From Torreya grandis (taxonomy: Eukaryota > Streptophyta > Pinopsida > Cupressales > Taxaceae), in NCBI GenBank assembly GCA_037957365.1, contig JARHVA010003184.1, forward strand, positions 1,292,001 through 1,356,000: a stretch of 64,000 nt of DNA, given 5' to 3'. The notes beneath the pieces were generated by a model. That model did no database searches, was not told where the DNA came from, and saw nothing but the letters and a program-made list of their open reading frames with translations. Positions 10,957 through 24,640 of the stretch are shown here, piece after piece. The position numbers and the translations under genes were made by a program. How positions within the stretch are numbered: the stretch's first letter is position 1; each line of letters begins with the position of its first letter.

Positions 10957-11700
10957 GTAAGCAATTAAAAATATTCCAAAGATTACAAATCCATCCAACA
11001 TGCTTTGTGAACCTTGTCAGCATGGGAAGCAGGCTAGTAGGTGGTTCAAAACAAAAGAATAATTGACCACTCAGATGTTAGAGCTTGGTCACACTAATTT
11101 GTATGGACCTATGAGAACTCAAAGTAATCAAGGTGAGAAATATTTCATGATGCTTATTGATGATTTTTCATGTATGACTTGGGTATTATTATTATTTTTT
11201 AATTAGAAGCTTTCAGACATTTCAAAGCATTTAAAACATTAGTTGAGAATGAAACCAGTTTGAAGATTAAGTGCCTAAAATTATATCAAGGAGGAAAATT
11301 CATGTCAGATCATTTTATGGAGTATTGTGAAGACCATGGAATAAAGAGACATTTTTCAGCAGCTAGAACTCCAAAAGAAAATGGAATAGTTGAATGGAGA
11401 AAAATAATAGTTCAAGAGATGGTGAGGATAATATTAAATGAATCCAAAATACTAGATAAATATTAGAGAGAGGTAGTTGGTAAATTATGGAATATCCATA
11501 ATAGAGCATTATTGAGAGTTAATAGTGACAAGACTCCTTATGATCTATGGAAAGACAAACTAGCTACAATTGATTATTTTAGAGTTTTTGGCAGTAGATG
11601 TTTCATAAAGAGAACTGATGAAAAATTGGGTAAGTTTGAATCTAGAGAAAATGAAGGTATATTTCTTAGTTATTCTTGAAAAAGTAAATATTATAAATGC
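10957..11700 (+). pseudogene. Copia-1 pre-integrase end and integrase core
   Basis: Directly after the duplication, the frame reads NPSNMLCEPCQHGKQ. This completes the His-Cys zinc domain whose first half lies at 6750-6812. The integrase core follows: HTNLYGPM has Asn where the first catalytic Asp is usual (codon 11097-11099), LKLYQGGKF lacks the second Asp of the family's D-N/Q-G-G motif, and ENGIVEW keeps the third residue, Glu. Then come the tail pieces DKTPYDLWKDK and FRVFGSRCFIKR. Two of three catalytic residues are gone, so it cannot integrate. Confidence 0.85.
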
Positions 11701-11999
11701 TATAACAAAATAACAAAGAAAATACTGTTGAAAGTGCAAGTGTCGAGATACAAGAAGATGGAGCACAAAGAATTAGTGATCCAGTAGACATTCCTGAAAT
11801 CATTGAAAGGGAAAATTTTATAAAATAATATGAAGATGATAAGAAGGATAAAAAGGACACCAAATCCCCATCCAAATATATCCATACAAATCATAATGAA
11901 AGTGACATAATTGGGGACATAAATGAAGGAATTCACACCATAAAAATGATGGTAAATGAATCTGAACAAGTTAATTTCTCTTTGTTATCCAAAATTCAA

Positions 12000-12760
12000 C
12001 CTAAAACTTTTTTAGAAGCTAGACATGATAAGCAGTGGGTTAAGGAAATGGATGAAAAATCAAATAGAAAAGAATGATACTTGGGAATTAGTGCCTAGAA
12101 TAAAATAATATAATATGATAGGAACAAAATGGGTTTATAGAAATAAGTTAAATAAAAATGGAGAAGTGACTAGGAATAAAGAAAGATTAGTATGTAAAGG
12201 ATATGCTCAGATTGAGGGAATAGATTTTGAATAAACTTTTGCACCAGTAGCAATGATAGAGACTATTATAATGTTTCTTGCATATGCAGTGTTTAAAATT
12301 TTTAAAGTGTTTTAGATGGATGCCAAGTCTACTTTCTTGAATGGGAATATAGAAGAGGAGGTTTACATTGAGCAGCCAAATGGATTTCTTCTCTCAAATG
12401 ATAATAGCCATGTATGTAGATTGAAGAAAGCATTGTATGGATTGAAACAAGCTCTCAGAGCTAGGTGTGTAAGACTTGATAAATACCTACAGGATCAAGG
12501 TTTCAAGAGAGGATTTTTTGATAGTAATATCTACATCAAAATAGAATGTGAGCATTAGTTTATTGTTATGGTATATGTTGATGACATAATATTTGGAGGT
12601 AACATTGAAAAAATGACAAAAGAAATTTTTGACAATATGCAAAAATAATTTGAGATGTCTATACTTTGAGAATTGTCATTTTTATTAGGGTTGTAAATTT
12701 TTTAGTCAAGTAAAGGAATTTTCATATTTCAAAGTAAATATGCCAAATAAATATTGAAAA
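12000..12760 (+). pseudogene. Copia-1 reverse transcriptase
   Basis: The RVT_2 domain begins FLEARHDKQWVKEMDEK at about 12010 and continues, after a frameshift, through TKWVYRNKLNKNGEV and GYAQIEGIDFE. From 12316, MDAKSTFLNGNIEEEVYIEQP and LKKALYGLKQA follow, and the active site YVDD is intact at 12574-12585. There are stops after the central Cys-Glu-His segment and after the active-site region. This is the best preserved domain of the element. Confidence 0.9.
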
Positions 12761-12839
12761 AGTTTGGTTTTTGAGGATTTTGCACTAGTTGGTACACCAA
12801 TGGGTACATGGAATAAGGTAAAGATGAAGATTCACTTAT

Positions 12840-13510
12840 TACAAATCAATCTTTGTATAGATTTATGATTGGTAGTCTTATATATTTAACAATATTGAGG
12901 CCAAACATTATGCATGCAATAGGCATGGTTTCAAGATATCAGGTAACCCCAAAGGAGAGTCATGTCTAGTTGGTAAAGAGAATATTTAGATATATCAAGG
13001 GGACATTATATTATAGATTGTGGTATCCCAAAAGTAGAGATTTCACTTTGGTTTCTTATATAGATTCAGATTGGGTAGGTTTATTGGATGAGAAAAAGAG
13101 TACAAGTGGAGGAGCTTTCTTCCTTGATGATAATTTAGTATAATGGCTAAGCAAGAAGTAGAACTCGGTATCACTTTCTATAGTTGAAGCAGAATATATT
13201 GCAAAAATATTATGTTGTACTCAATTATTTTGGATGAAGCAAACTTTGGAAGATATCAAGGTAAAATATGATGAATCTATTTCTATTTTTTAAGACAACA
13301 CAAGTGCTATTAATATTTTGAAGAGTCTAGTGATGCATTTAAGAACATAACATATTTCCATCAAATATCACCTCTTGAGAGAGTAGGTTATAGATCAGGA
13401 GATTAAGATGGAATATATTAGTCTTATGGAATAGATTGTAGACATTTCCACAATGGCACTACCAAAAGATACATTTGATTATCTATGGGAGAAGTTGGGA
13501 GTAATTTATT
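12840..13510 (+). pseudogene. Copia-1 RNase H
   Basis: Reads YIDSDWVGLLDEKKSTSGG at about 13059, then LSIVEAEYIA, then DNTSAINILKS with the Cys before Asp changed to a stop. The C-terminal ISIKYHLLRE and LPKDTFDYLWEKLGV end the Copia polyprotein near 13500. Several in-frame stops are present. The following 280 bp to the purine tract are noncoding. Confidence 0.85.
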
Positions 13511-13783
13511 TTACTTCCTTCCATTGAGGATCAACATTAGTTGAGGGAGAGCTAAGTGTTAGCTCCTGGATAGACCCTTTGCCATTGATGTCAAAGGGGG
13601 AGAAGAATATAAATAATACAAAAATAGGTATAGGTACAAGTGTAGAACAAGTCTAGAAATAGATATAGGTTGTTACAATAAGGGGGAGTTACTATATATT
13701 TTTTAGATGGTAGTATATATAGGTTGGCATGTGCAGTGCAGGTTTTAGGATATGATAGTTTCAATTTGAGGTTGCCATCAATG

Positions 13784-13797
13784 ACAAAAGGGGATAT
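13784..13797 (+). promoter_or_regulatory. Copia-1 polypurine tract
   Basis: GACAAAAGGGGATA with one further T directly precedes the 3' LTR, the expected site of plus-strand priming. Confidence 0.85.
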
Positions 13798-14899
<1,102 letters not shown>

Positions 14900-14904
14900 A
14901 GGAT

Positions 14905-15720
14905 ATGTGAAGAGAGGGGATCTAGACTTCAAGAGGTAAAACAACCTCTGTGCTAAAGACTAGAAAAAAAGGTGTAGAAACCATGGAGGTTTGAATTCTA
15001 GTGAAATAATCCCACAAGGTGAATGGGATGTGCAAGTGCCAATCTTGAACTAAAGCACTTATAGCTTTGGTTAGCATCTTGATGAGGGTTTTGTTGGAGG
15101 CTTTTGTTTGTCCCTTTGCCTATGGATGATAACATGAAGAATGGCTAATCTTGATGCTAAAAACATCACATAAGGCTTGAAATTTATTATTTTTGAAGGA
15201 TTTTTTATTATTAGTGATGATTTTGTGAGGGACACGAAAATGATAGATGATGTGGGAATTGATGAAATTGATAATGTTTTCATCTTTGATTGAGATAAGG
15301 AGAATGGCTTCCATCCATTTATTGAAATATTTAGTAGTGGTGATGATGTATTAGTGTCATTGAGATGAGTGAGGATTGATTTATCTAATGATATCAAGCC
15401 CCCACTATGAGAAGGGCTAATAATATTTGGATACTTAAAGTCCATGAGTAGGTGAGTGATACAATTAAGCATGTTGTTAGCATTTAACACACTTATTTAC
15501 ATAGTCATAATAGTACTAATTGAGGGTAGGCCAATAATATCCAAGGCATAGGATTATTTTAATGATAATGAGGCCACTAAAATGTCCCCCACAAAATCTA
15601 TCATGAGTTATCTTGATAGCATGGGAAATATCATGACTCCAAGACAATGGAAAAGAAGGCTATCAAAGCCACATTTGTAAAATATTCCTCCTAGTATAGT
15701 ATAATAAGAGGTACCCTGAA
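14905..15720 (-). pseudogene. Tat-1 integrase zinc domain and core (right of Copia-1)
   Basis: On the minus strand the zinc domain reads CGGHFSGL, GYYWPTLN and CVKCQQHA (stops omitted). The core follows with GLDII, MEAILLISIKDENIINFINS (15314 downward), IITNNKKSF, KGQTKASNKTLIKML and VQDWH. The family catalytic set is D, D, E. Here the first Asp remains, the second is Asn in TNN, and the Glu of GQxEA is Lys in GQTKA. Both losses are single G-to-A changes. The reading continues into 2970-3342 when Copia-1 is removed. Confidence 0.88.
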
Positions 15721-15959
15721 TGAAGGCTTTTTGGGCATTATTTGAGAGGCTAGGTGGAATGATACCAAGGTTAAGATAGTTAAAATTTTATTCATACCAG
15801 ATGCCTGAAGGAAATGCCTCCATACTACAAATGGTAGGAAGGTCTAAACTGATATATGAAGGCCTGATGAAATGATGGATGTTGACAAATAGTTTAGATT
15901 CAATGGGTTGAGAGAGAATTTAAGATGTAAGGGAGGCCATTGTATTTGTGAATTTTCTA

Positions 15960-16370
15960 GTTGATTTGGGTACTAATTAGATCTGGTAACATTCAAAATA
16001 TGTTAAGAGTTTGTCAATGAGAAGCTTATGTTTTTTCAAAATATTATTTTTACATTGATAGGACCCATTGACTTGGTTAATCATGAGATAAGAATCAATG
16101 AAGATAGAAATGGTTTTGATTTCTAAGGCAAGAGTGGTTTGGAAACTGATGGCCAAAGCTTCATATTCTATCATGTTGTTAGTACATTCTAATTTGAGTT
16201 TAAAGGAAAGTGGAAGAGGTTCTTCATGAAGGGGAATGAGAATTATGCTTGCACCCCCACAATGTTAGAATTTAGAGACATTGAAAAACATGGTCATTTG
16301 ATAAGGGGTTATTCCTAAGAAAGAGTCACAATAGACTCATTTGGAAAGGTCAATGGAATGGGTTGGTTAT
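15960..16370 (-). pseudogene. Tat-1 second (archaeal-type) RNase H
   Basis: The clean ORF 16174-15977 reads MIEYEALAISFQTTLALEI and FIDSYLMINQVNGSYQCKN, preceded (about 16290-16180) by GGASIILIPLHEEPLPLSF. The family has TNNxAEYEAL and FGDSxLVINQV. The position after the first RNase H and before integrase is usual for Tat elements. Confidence 0.85.
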
Positions 16371-17680
16371 CTGGGAGGGGAGCCTTAGATAATTGGTCAA
16401 TGATGACCTAAATTTTAATAGATTTTTGTTGAAGAAACTTAAGATCAAACCCAGCTAGAAGCATGAGCCACTTAGCCATATGCTAATTTTGATATGGCTT
16501 AGAGTGCATATACTTGAATGGGTCAGTGTTGGTAATAATGTATGATTATGATTAAGAAGGTAATGATAGAGTTTAGAGGTGAAAAAAACAAGAGCAAGAT
16601 AGTTTTTTAGGATGGATATATCATGTCTCATACTCTAGAAGTGTGTGGCTAATATAATAGATGTCTTTATATTTGTTTTGTTCATCTCGATGAGCCAAAA
16701 TTGTACCTAAAGAGTGATCGATGATATATATGTAAAGGTAGAAAGGTTGGTCATCTTTAGGTGGGATAAGAAATGGTGGAGAAAGTAGGTACTCTTTGAG
16801 TGAATTAAATTCTTGTTGACACTCTTTAGTCCATCTAAAGGAGGTGTCTTTCTTTAGGAGATGGTGAAAGGGTTGGCATCTATCTGATAGTTAGGAGATG
16901 AAGTGATGGATATATTAGATTTTTCTTTGCAGATTACAAAGTTGTTTAAGTTTTATTGGAGGAGGCATTTCCATGATGGCATTAACCTTGGTAAGATCAA
17001 TTTCAATTCTATGGAGGGAAATGATAAAGCCAAGGAGCTTCCTAGAGAAAACCCCAAAAATGTATTTCTTGGGATTGAGCCTAACATGAAATTAGATTAG
17101 TTGATTAAAGATGATAGTGAGAACAAATAGATGATCCTTATGGTGTTTAGATTTCCCCAGGAGATCATCCACATAATCTTCTATAATCTTATGGATAAGA
17201 TCATGGAAGATATAGGTCATGGCTCATTATAAGTCATTCCTATGTTTTATAAATTGAAAGGCATGACATGATAGTATAAGGTGCCCCAAGGGGTGATAGA
17301 GGTAGTTTTATGTTGATATGAGGGGGAAATCAAGATCGAATTATATCTTAAACATCTATCCATGAGAGATAACATCTCATGGCCCATGGTAGGATCAACT
17401 AATTGGTCAATGTTGGGTAAAGGAAAGTCATCCTTGGGGCATATAAGATTAAGGTCATGAAAATCAATGAAAAGAAGAAGTCCCCCAATGGGTTTGGTGA
17501 TGAGAATGATGTTAGAGACCCATTATGTATAATCAATGGGTTGAATGAATTTTCTAGATAAAAGGTGTTGATGTTCTTTGACAAGAAGAGTTATACGAAC
17601 ATCCATATTGCAAATTTTTTACCATAATAGCTTAGCCTCAGGATGGGTAATGATGTTATGAAAAACTATAGAGGGTTCAA
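16370..17680 (-). pseudogene. Tat-1 reverse transcriptase and RNase H
   Basis: The minus strand from about 17660 reads LVKEHQHLLSRKFIQPIDY, then GGLLLFIDFHDLN, DDFPLPNIDQLVD and GHEMLSLMD. The active site YVDD is intact at 17164-17175 within IIEDYVDDLLGKS. It continues LNPKKYIFGVFSRKLLGFI, MEMPPPIKLKQL and FRWTKECQQEFNSLKEY (about 16850-16800). The RNase H is much weaker and reads into 16.4-16.7 kb with stops. One frameshift lies just before the active site and several stops follow. Confidence 0.9.
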
Positions 17681-18669
17681 TCCTAGATATATCTTAATAA
17701 GACCATGCAAATGTGATGATATAATCTTAAAGGAAGGTGGGATACTCTCATTGCTCATCTAAGTTTAAGGATTGGCCAAGTTTAATGATGCAAGGATTTT
17801 CTTGAGTGCCCAAGTTAATATTAGTAATTGACTCATTTAACATGGTTTTGTTCTCAAGCGGAAGGGATTTGTATATAGATAAATCCCCCAAACTGAGGTA
17901 GGTAAGGATAGAATAATCATCTTGGCATTAAATGGTGTGAATAGTGGGTGATTTATGATCAATCATCTGGAGATGGATGAGAGGAAAGGTTTTAGTTTCA
18001 CCACCTTGTTTATAAGTTAGTAGGTTTAAGTTAATGGTATTGATTAAAAAAAGTTAGATGGGATGATATCAGAGTCTTTATATTGGGAAGATGAACTGGA
18101 TGAGGATGGAATCCCTTCCACAAGGGTAGAAATGGGTTTTGGTGAGGTGGGTTCCTTTGGCAGTTCAAACTTGAGCCCAAAGAACTCATGAGATTTTTGA
18201 GTTTTGATAATGGGAAAATTTTAAATTACTTGATTGTAAAGGCCCATACCAAATCCTTTCCAAGCACAATGATGAACATAAGTTTTGGCAAAGGCTAGAT
18301 TTCTTAGATAGGAGAAATTAGAAGTGAAAGGTTGAATATATGGAGTGATGATAAGAGTTAGGAGTGGTCAATCAATTTCCCCATAACCAAAACTTGTTTG
18401 ATTATTTAGAAGTCTAAAGGGGACTATGGTTCCTATGTTGGGGTCATAAGAAGGGTCATTTTGAAGGTTCTCGTATTCATGCAAAGTGGGAAAATCATCT
18501 AAAGCTAAAATTCAATATTCCCTAAGGGAGAGATGTTGTAAAGTTAGTTCCAAGGAATCCTCAATGGGAATTTGGGAAGAAGAGATAGATACACTAGTTG
18601 AGGCTTCATCGTTGTTGATGGTAGAAGCACTGTGGGTCACAATTGGTGGTGTAGTTTTGTTAATAGGGT
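17681..18669 (-). other. Tat-1 protease to reverse-transcriptase linker
   Basis: No recognisable domain. In Tat polyproteins a poorly conserved linker of a few hundred residues lies here, and the position and lack of other elements fit that. Confidence 0.5.
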
Positions 18670-19260
18670 TGGTTGATTATGTGAGAGATGAATGTGGAAG
18701 AAGGACATCATTAGGCCTATAGGTCATGTTGCAAGATGTAAAAGGACTGGGATCAACCTTAATGGTTATAACTTGTCCTTCATGTTTGAATTTGACACAA
18801 AAGTATAAAGTAGAGGTGATACAACACATAGCTTGGATCCATGGGCGTCCAAGTAGAATGCTATATTGGATCTCACCCTCTAAAATATAAAATAACTCAA
18901 GAATGGTACGAGGCCCCAAGCATTTTTAAAGGACAATGGTCCCCAAGGTAGTGGCCATTATGTTAGTAAAGGAGTGAAGAACCATTGTGATTTTAGCCAT
19001 GATGTTATTTGGTAAATATAGCTAATCAAAATCATGGGAAGAGATTATGTTGATGTTGGCTCTTCCATCAATCATCACTCTTTTTATGTAGGTGTGATTA
19101 ATGTATGTAGTGATAAAGAGAAGAGGGTTTGATTCCTCAGAATGGGCTAGAGGTATCTTAGAATCTTGTAAGGTGATGATGGTAGAATGTTAGAGGGTTC
19201 CAATGAAGGACATAAGAGGTTGAGGTTCATCTAGTTGAACCTTATTGGATTTTAAATCAT
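18670..19260 (-). pseudogene. Tat-1 aspartic protease
   Basis: The minus strand reads MIDGRANINIISSHDF near 19075 (active-site Asp codon at 19067-19069), where related proteases have D-G-G-A. Downstream, 18919-18677 reads YILEGEIQYSILLGRPWIQAM and VKFKHEGQVITI, the very characteristic LLGRPWI segment of plant Gypsy proteases. A Gly-to-Arg change in the catalytic loop makes activity unlikely. Confidence 0.85.
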
Positions 19261-21170
19261 CTTCACTAGTGCTTGGTAAAGTTACTTCAATATAGTTTAT
19301 TGAATAAATGTAAAAGAGTTGGTGGGAGGTACACCTAGGGTAGATACTCTAGGTCTAGGTGAGGGCATAGGTGGTGGTATTGGTATTTGAGATTGGTTAG
19401 AAGGTTGAGATTTTAAAAAATATGTCCATAAAATGGATGTATGGGCTCTTCCCTTACCTCATTATTGTGCCTGAGATCAGGTAATCATATGAATGGTATG
19501 GATAATAATATCAGTCAAAATAGGTAATTGATTCTATTTCCCCACTCATTTTGAGATTAAAATTAGAGAGAAGGTATATGTGGGGTCAGTGGTTGGGTTG
19601 ATGGTTGGGTTGGCTTGGTTAGTAATTAGATAGTTGGGCTGGTAGTTAGATTATTTAGGTTGGTGAAGGTGGTTCATCCAATAATAAATCATCCTCATCA
19701 TATAGGCTATGGATAAGGGCTTAGAGAGCTTTTTAGTTATCTATATCATGTCCTACTGTCTTATGATATGCAAAAATCAAATTATCATCAAACCAAAAGG
19801 GTTCAATATTAGAAGGGCTGAACAACTTGATGAGCGGTAACTTAATGGAAGACATTTACAATAACCTCTATAAAATAGTTGCATAAGATTCATTCAGAGG
19901 TTTTAGTGGTGTTTCAATGCTTGTTAAAGAAATAGGAACCTTTTTAGGCATTGACTTGACCTTAGATGGGGTAGGTGGTTGAATAAATTTAGTATATGGT
20001 TTGGGTTAGGTTGGCTTAGCTATGATTGGGTTACAGGTGGATGGTTTCAAAGTAGAAAATGAGGGGTTGATAATAGGTGGGAAAGTAGAAGGGGATAAAC
20101 TAGCTAAGAATGATGAAGAATTTGATGGCTTGGGTGGTGAAAGGGTAGTTATAGAAAAGGGTATTGGTTTAATTAAAGTGAAATAGGTGATTGGGATGGT
20201 AGAAGGGTGGGGTCCCAAAATAGATGGTAAATGAGAAGGAAGTAGCATAGGTCAAGCTTGAGGATGAGATTTAGGTAACTACACCCTTCAATCCATCTTT
20301 GTTGGTGGTTTTTTAGGTGGACTAGAGGGGGTTAGGTCCAATTTGATAGGTATATGGGTGATTCTAGGTGTGGGAAGGATACCCATATTCTTGGTTGGTC
20401 TAGCGAGAAAGTTATGAGATGATTTGGGTGGAGGTGGATGACATGTTCTCTCATTTATTAGGAGAAATAAATGTTTGATGATGGGGTTATAATAGGTGTG
20501 AGGTTGGATGCCAATGAGCTTGAGGGTTCAACTCTATTTTAGTATGGGAGCCCCAAATGGTGCTAAAACATGGATCTATCCAAGTTAGGTTGTGAGGCAA
20601 ATTCTAGACTTTGCACTAATCAAGAAAAGGCCTTGTAAATGGGTTTGGTCCCTTGATAAATTATTTTGAATGTCAAGCCCTTAGGCAAGGAAAAAGGTAG
20701 GGTTCCTTTATCTTTACTTGAGCTAGAAGGTTCTAGAATCCCTAGTTGGGTAAATAAGGTAATGGTTGTTTGTGGGCTGATTAGGGGAATAGATGGTTCT
20801 TTGATTGGGGGTGTAGGTATGGTCCTAGTTTCTTACTTCACTAGGGTATATAAAGGAAAAGAGAAGAGTTTTACCATTATATTTGGTGGGGTAGAAGAAG
20901 AGGTGGTTAAATCAATGGTTACTTCCATGAAAGGAGAGGTGGTTATGGGTATGATTTGATCAAGTGAAGACACATGAGCTATGGATTATTCCATTTGGGT
21001 CTCCAAAGGGACAAGAGGTGAACTTGATTCTTCCATAGTTGAGGTTGCTAAAGGAGTGATAGAAGTGTGGGGCTCATCCACCATTGGCTAATTTATGATG
21101 ATGTTGATTGTGTGTGCCTCATGGGACGATGATGGTTCAAAGTTGTTGTTAGGGGGTTGGGTTGATGGAG
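19261..21170 (-). pseudogene. Tat-1 gag C-terminal and nucleocapsid-like region
   Basis: On the minus strand, FAYHKTVGHDIDNQKALKAL (one stop read through as written; about 19790-19730) resembles the degenerate Cys/His knuckle of Tat Gag, followed by LIHSLYDEDDLLLDEP. The rest is Pro/Ser/Thr-rich with many stops. A tract at 20248-20006 is mostly Pro, Ser and Thr. An apparent plus-strand ORF at 20666-20959 has no family resemblance and is a shadow. Confidence 0.6.
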
Positions 21171-23240
21171 TATGGTTAGGAAAAGGTTTGTAGAGAATTA
21201 TTAGGATGTGCATTAGGGTTGTCTAATGAAAATACACCATTTTCAATCAAGTTTTAGACAAGAATTTTAAAAGTGTTACACCAATTTATGTCATGTATAA
21301 TAACTCAATGGAAATCACAATGATCATTTTCATTGTACCACCTAGGCACAAGGTGAGAGGGGTCAAATTGTTGGGGTGGATTAATAGGTGAGATTTGGAT
21401 AACATTATATTTCATCAATTTATCTAGCATAGAGGCATAAGATTCTCCTATAGGTGTGAATTATTTGGGGGGGTCTAGTTTTGATTTTGATTTGGTGGGT
21501 AAGAGGGGTTGGAAGGAGTGGTTTAACGTGGTTGGTTAATAGATGGAGGTGGGGTATATTTCAACACAACAAAGTTTGTAGAAGCTTTATATTTATGATT
21601 GGGTTGGTTAGTTGTCTTGGTAGCAGAGGGATCAAGGGGTTTGAAAGTGGAAATCTTATTCACAATTTCAATTTAACCTCATCTATGTCATAATTTTCAA
21701 TTTTTTATGCCATTGTGAATGCTTCATCAAAGGTTATAAATATTTGCAACTAAAGGGTGGGAGAAATGTGTTTTGCATATCCCCTATAGAAAATCTCAAT
21801 AAGCTCTACTTAGGGAAGAAAAAAGGACAATTGGTTAATGAGACCTCACCATCATACAATGAAGTTAATAATTGATTCATCATTAAACTTCCTAATAGAA
21901 TAAAGGCCAATTATGGATACATTCTTAGATATATTCACCAAAAAATATTTTAAGAAGATTTAGGTGAGTTGGGAGAATGAAAAGATAGAGTGCCTAGGAA
22001 GGGCATTGTACCAATCCAAGGTGGGTCCTAATAAAGACATAGGGAAGGTTCAAAGGAAGATAACATCATCATATGTGATCAAGTAACATGAATGGTGAAA
22101 TGACCTCAAATTTTCTTGAGGATTCTCCTTACCTTAAAAATTAGATAATTTGGGGAGTTCCCATTGAGGTAGATAAGCATGGATTGGGATAGATGGGTTG
22201 ATAGGTTCATTGTAAATCTGATCATAGGATATAAGTTATGGGATCCAAAGATAGATGACTTGAGATAGGTCATCTTGTCCATGAGCATCTGAATTAGGTT
22301 GGGTTAAGGTTGGGTAGATACATAATTTGGTTATAAGTTTTGTTGAGGTTGGGTTGAAGCTATGAATTAGTATGTGGTAGGAGGTATAGATGTAGGAACA
22401 TAGTGGTATTTATTAACTTGAGGTTGGGATAATGCCTCGGCAAGATTGATAGGAATTAAGGGTTGGGTGGAAGGTGTAATATATCCCTATGGGTTAGGAA
22501 TATATTAATAAGGTACTATAGGGACTTGTTGAGAAACTGATTATGGTTGGTTTAGAGTTACATTAGGTTGGTTGATGGGGTTAAGGTTTGGATTGGTAAC
22601 ACTAAAGTTCTTATGGATTAATGATGGGTAGTCACCCTAGTGATAATGGGGAGAAGTGTTTGTGGTATGGTTAACACCAAGTTTTGAAAGGGGTAGAGGT
22701 TGGTATATTGGTTGAGCTACAAGTAATGGTAAAAATATGTCTGGAAGACACCATGTTAGTAAAAGGGGTATAAGTGAGAAGGGGTAAAGTTGAGCCAATG
22801 TTAGAGGTATTGGTTAGGGTAATAGGTGTTTGGGTGGTGGTAGTAGATGAGCCAACATTAGAAGATGAATATTGGCTAATAGAAGGTTGGGTTGATGTAA
22901 CACCAACCATGAGGTGATGTGGCATACCATAAGGTGGATCCATTGAAGGGATTGAAGTAGCTAAAGCATAATAGGCTAAGGTATTAAGATAGTGTTGAAG
23001 ATCCACCTATTTTTTATCTCAAAAAGTGGTGAAATATGCATTGCCTTCAAGAACCATGAGAGGCCTAGTAGGTGAAGGAGAATGATGGGGAAAAGCATGG
23101 GGGGACCTATCAACATCTGAGGTATAATCCATGGTTGAGGATGAATAAGAAGATAAGGGTTGGTTGTTTTGATTTATCACTTTTTGTTTGGTTAAGACCA
23201 TATGAGAAATGGAAAGGAATCTGTGAAACTCATACCTCAA
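21171..23240 (-). pseudogene. Tat-1 gag
   Basis: The N-terminal part, 23240-22671, reads MRYEFHRFLSISHMVL, then a Ser/Thr/Pro-rich spacer. The capsid-like core (about 22030-21660) reads ALPRHSIFSFSQL, FLVNISKNVSIIGLYSI, FNDESIINFIV, LIEIFYRGYAKHIS and ITFDEAFTMA, matching the retrotransposon Gag pattern SFxxL...FxxQF...ESxxxFIxRW...FxxGL. Near 21250-21190 it reads LIENGVFSLDNPNAHPNN, a conserved Tat Gag end motif. Most stops are TAG or TAA at Gln positions. Confidence 0.8.
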
Positions 23241-23873
23241 AAAAAGAAAAACTTAAAGTAGAAAAAACATACACTAAAAACATGATTAATCCTAGGATTC
23301 ATTTTAAATCTCTTTTGGATTATGCCTTAGAGAGTGTGAAAGGGGAAATGGGATTACTAGTTGGGTACTAAAAGATCCATTTAAGGATTGTTTCAGGTTA
23401 AATTTTGGTGCTTATAAGAATCTTTACTAGACTAGGTATGTGACCTGGTATTAGGGGCTTGCTCCCCACACTTCATGAACCTAAAGCTAAGCCAAGCCAC
23501 TTAGCCAATAGATACCATTTGTCTAGAGTTTATAATCTACTACAGAATGGAGTGGGTCCTCCCCTTGGTGATGAAATCCATTTGGGATCATTGGGTAGGG
23601 TAAGGTGATCCAAAGGGTGATGAAATCCCAATGGGCCTTGTCTCAATTAAGTTTTGATGTTTGTTTTGTGCAAGTGGTTTGGTAGTGTAACATATATGCA
23701 CTATAATTAATTCATAATGTGTTTAATTAATCTAGGTGAGCTAAGCATTAATTAGGAAAGATAATAAATGCACTCAATTTTAATCCAAAAGAAAATTTTG
23801 ATGTCTTTTCATGCAAATAAGAAACAACTACAATGCACTTAATGCAGGATGAAAATGCAACCTATCCCTAAGA

Positions 23874-23930
23874 TAGAAATTTTTTTCATTTATTTTTTAT
23901 TTTTAAAAAAGAAAATAAATGAAATTTCTA
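23874..23930. repeat. AT-rich hairpin
   Basis: The left arm starts TAGAAATTT and continues CATTTATTTT. The right arm AAAATAAATGAAATTTCTA is its reverse complement over 19 bp, apart from a four-T bulge in the left arm. The loop is A/T only. Confidence 0.85.
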
Positions 23931-24558
23931 CCTTTTGGAATTTAGAAATAACAAAAATACAAGAACCTATATTTTTACTGATGCAACTATATGCCTAAAA
24001 ATAACTATGAACCTAGAAGGGGTCCCACCAAACATGCCTTAATGTTTCTTACTATTTCTTACTCTATTTATAACTTTCAAGAAAAAGGAGAGAAATAATA
24101 GATAAGGGGTGTGTACCTAGTTAAAAATTACACTCATCTATGAGCAAACAAAGCGAGAGATCCTTTTTGGTAAGGAAGGACTACCTAAAATAAGACCATA
24201 CTCAACTAACTTGTTTCTTAGATGAGTATGAAGGGTGGACTACATAGCAACACACTAGATCCAAGAAGTGAAAGTTCACTTAGATGGCTGTCAATCCACT
24301 CCTCTAATGATAAAAATGCTCTAGAAGTAGAAATGAAAGATGATAAATTGGTAAGAACATAAATTATTATGAAAGAAATAAATAGCATATATGTTCCATA
24401 AAAATATAACACGATGGGTCAATACCATGCACAAGTGGATCAAGGTCAGTTCTAGAGGATTTGAGTAGGGTCTATAGACAAGATAGAGATAGAGATAGGG
24501 TCTGATTGGGTCTAAAAAAGGAGGAAATAAAAATATATTATTTTCTTTGATAGGAGAC

Positions 24559-24640
24559 TGTTGGTAGTCAGGTTAACCAGCAACGATTGTCTTGATTGGC
24601 AATGGTTAGGTAACCAATGATGGTTGATGTAGCCGACAAT
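24559..24640. repeat. Short imperfect palindromes, period 18-20 bp
   Basis: Related motifs start near 24574, 24593, 24611 and 24631, for example AACCAGCAACGATTG, GATTGGCAATGGTT and TAGCCGACAATGGTTT. The core CCGACAATGG resembles the Copia-2 motif CCGACATCGG. Confidence 0.65.

Noticed and set aside
20666..20959. Plus-strand ORF of 97 codons
   Set aside because: Antisense shadow of the Tat-1 Gag C-terminal region, with no family resemblance.
23072..23371. Plus-strand ORF of 99 codons
   Set aside because: It overlaps antisense the Tat-1 Gag start, which has supporting context.
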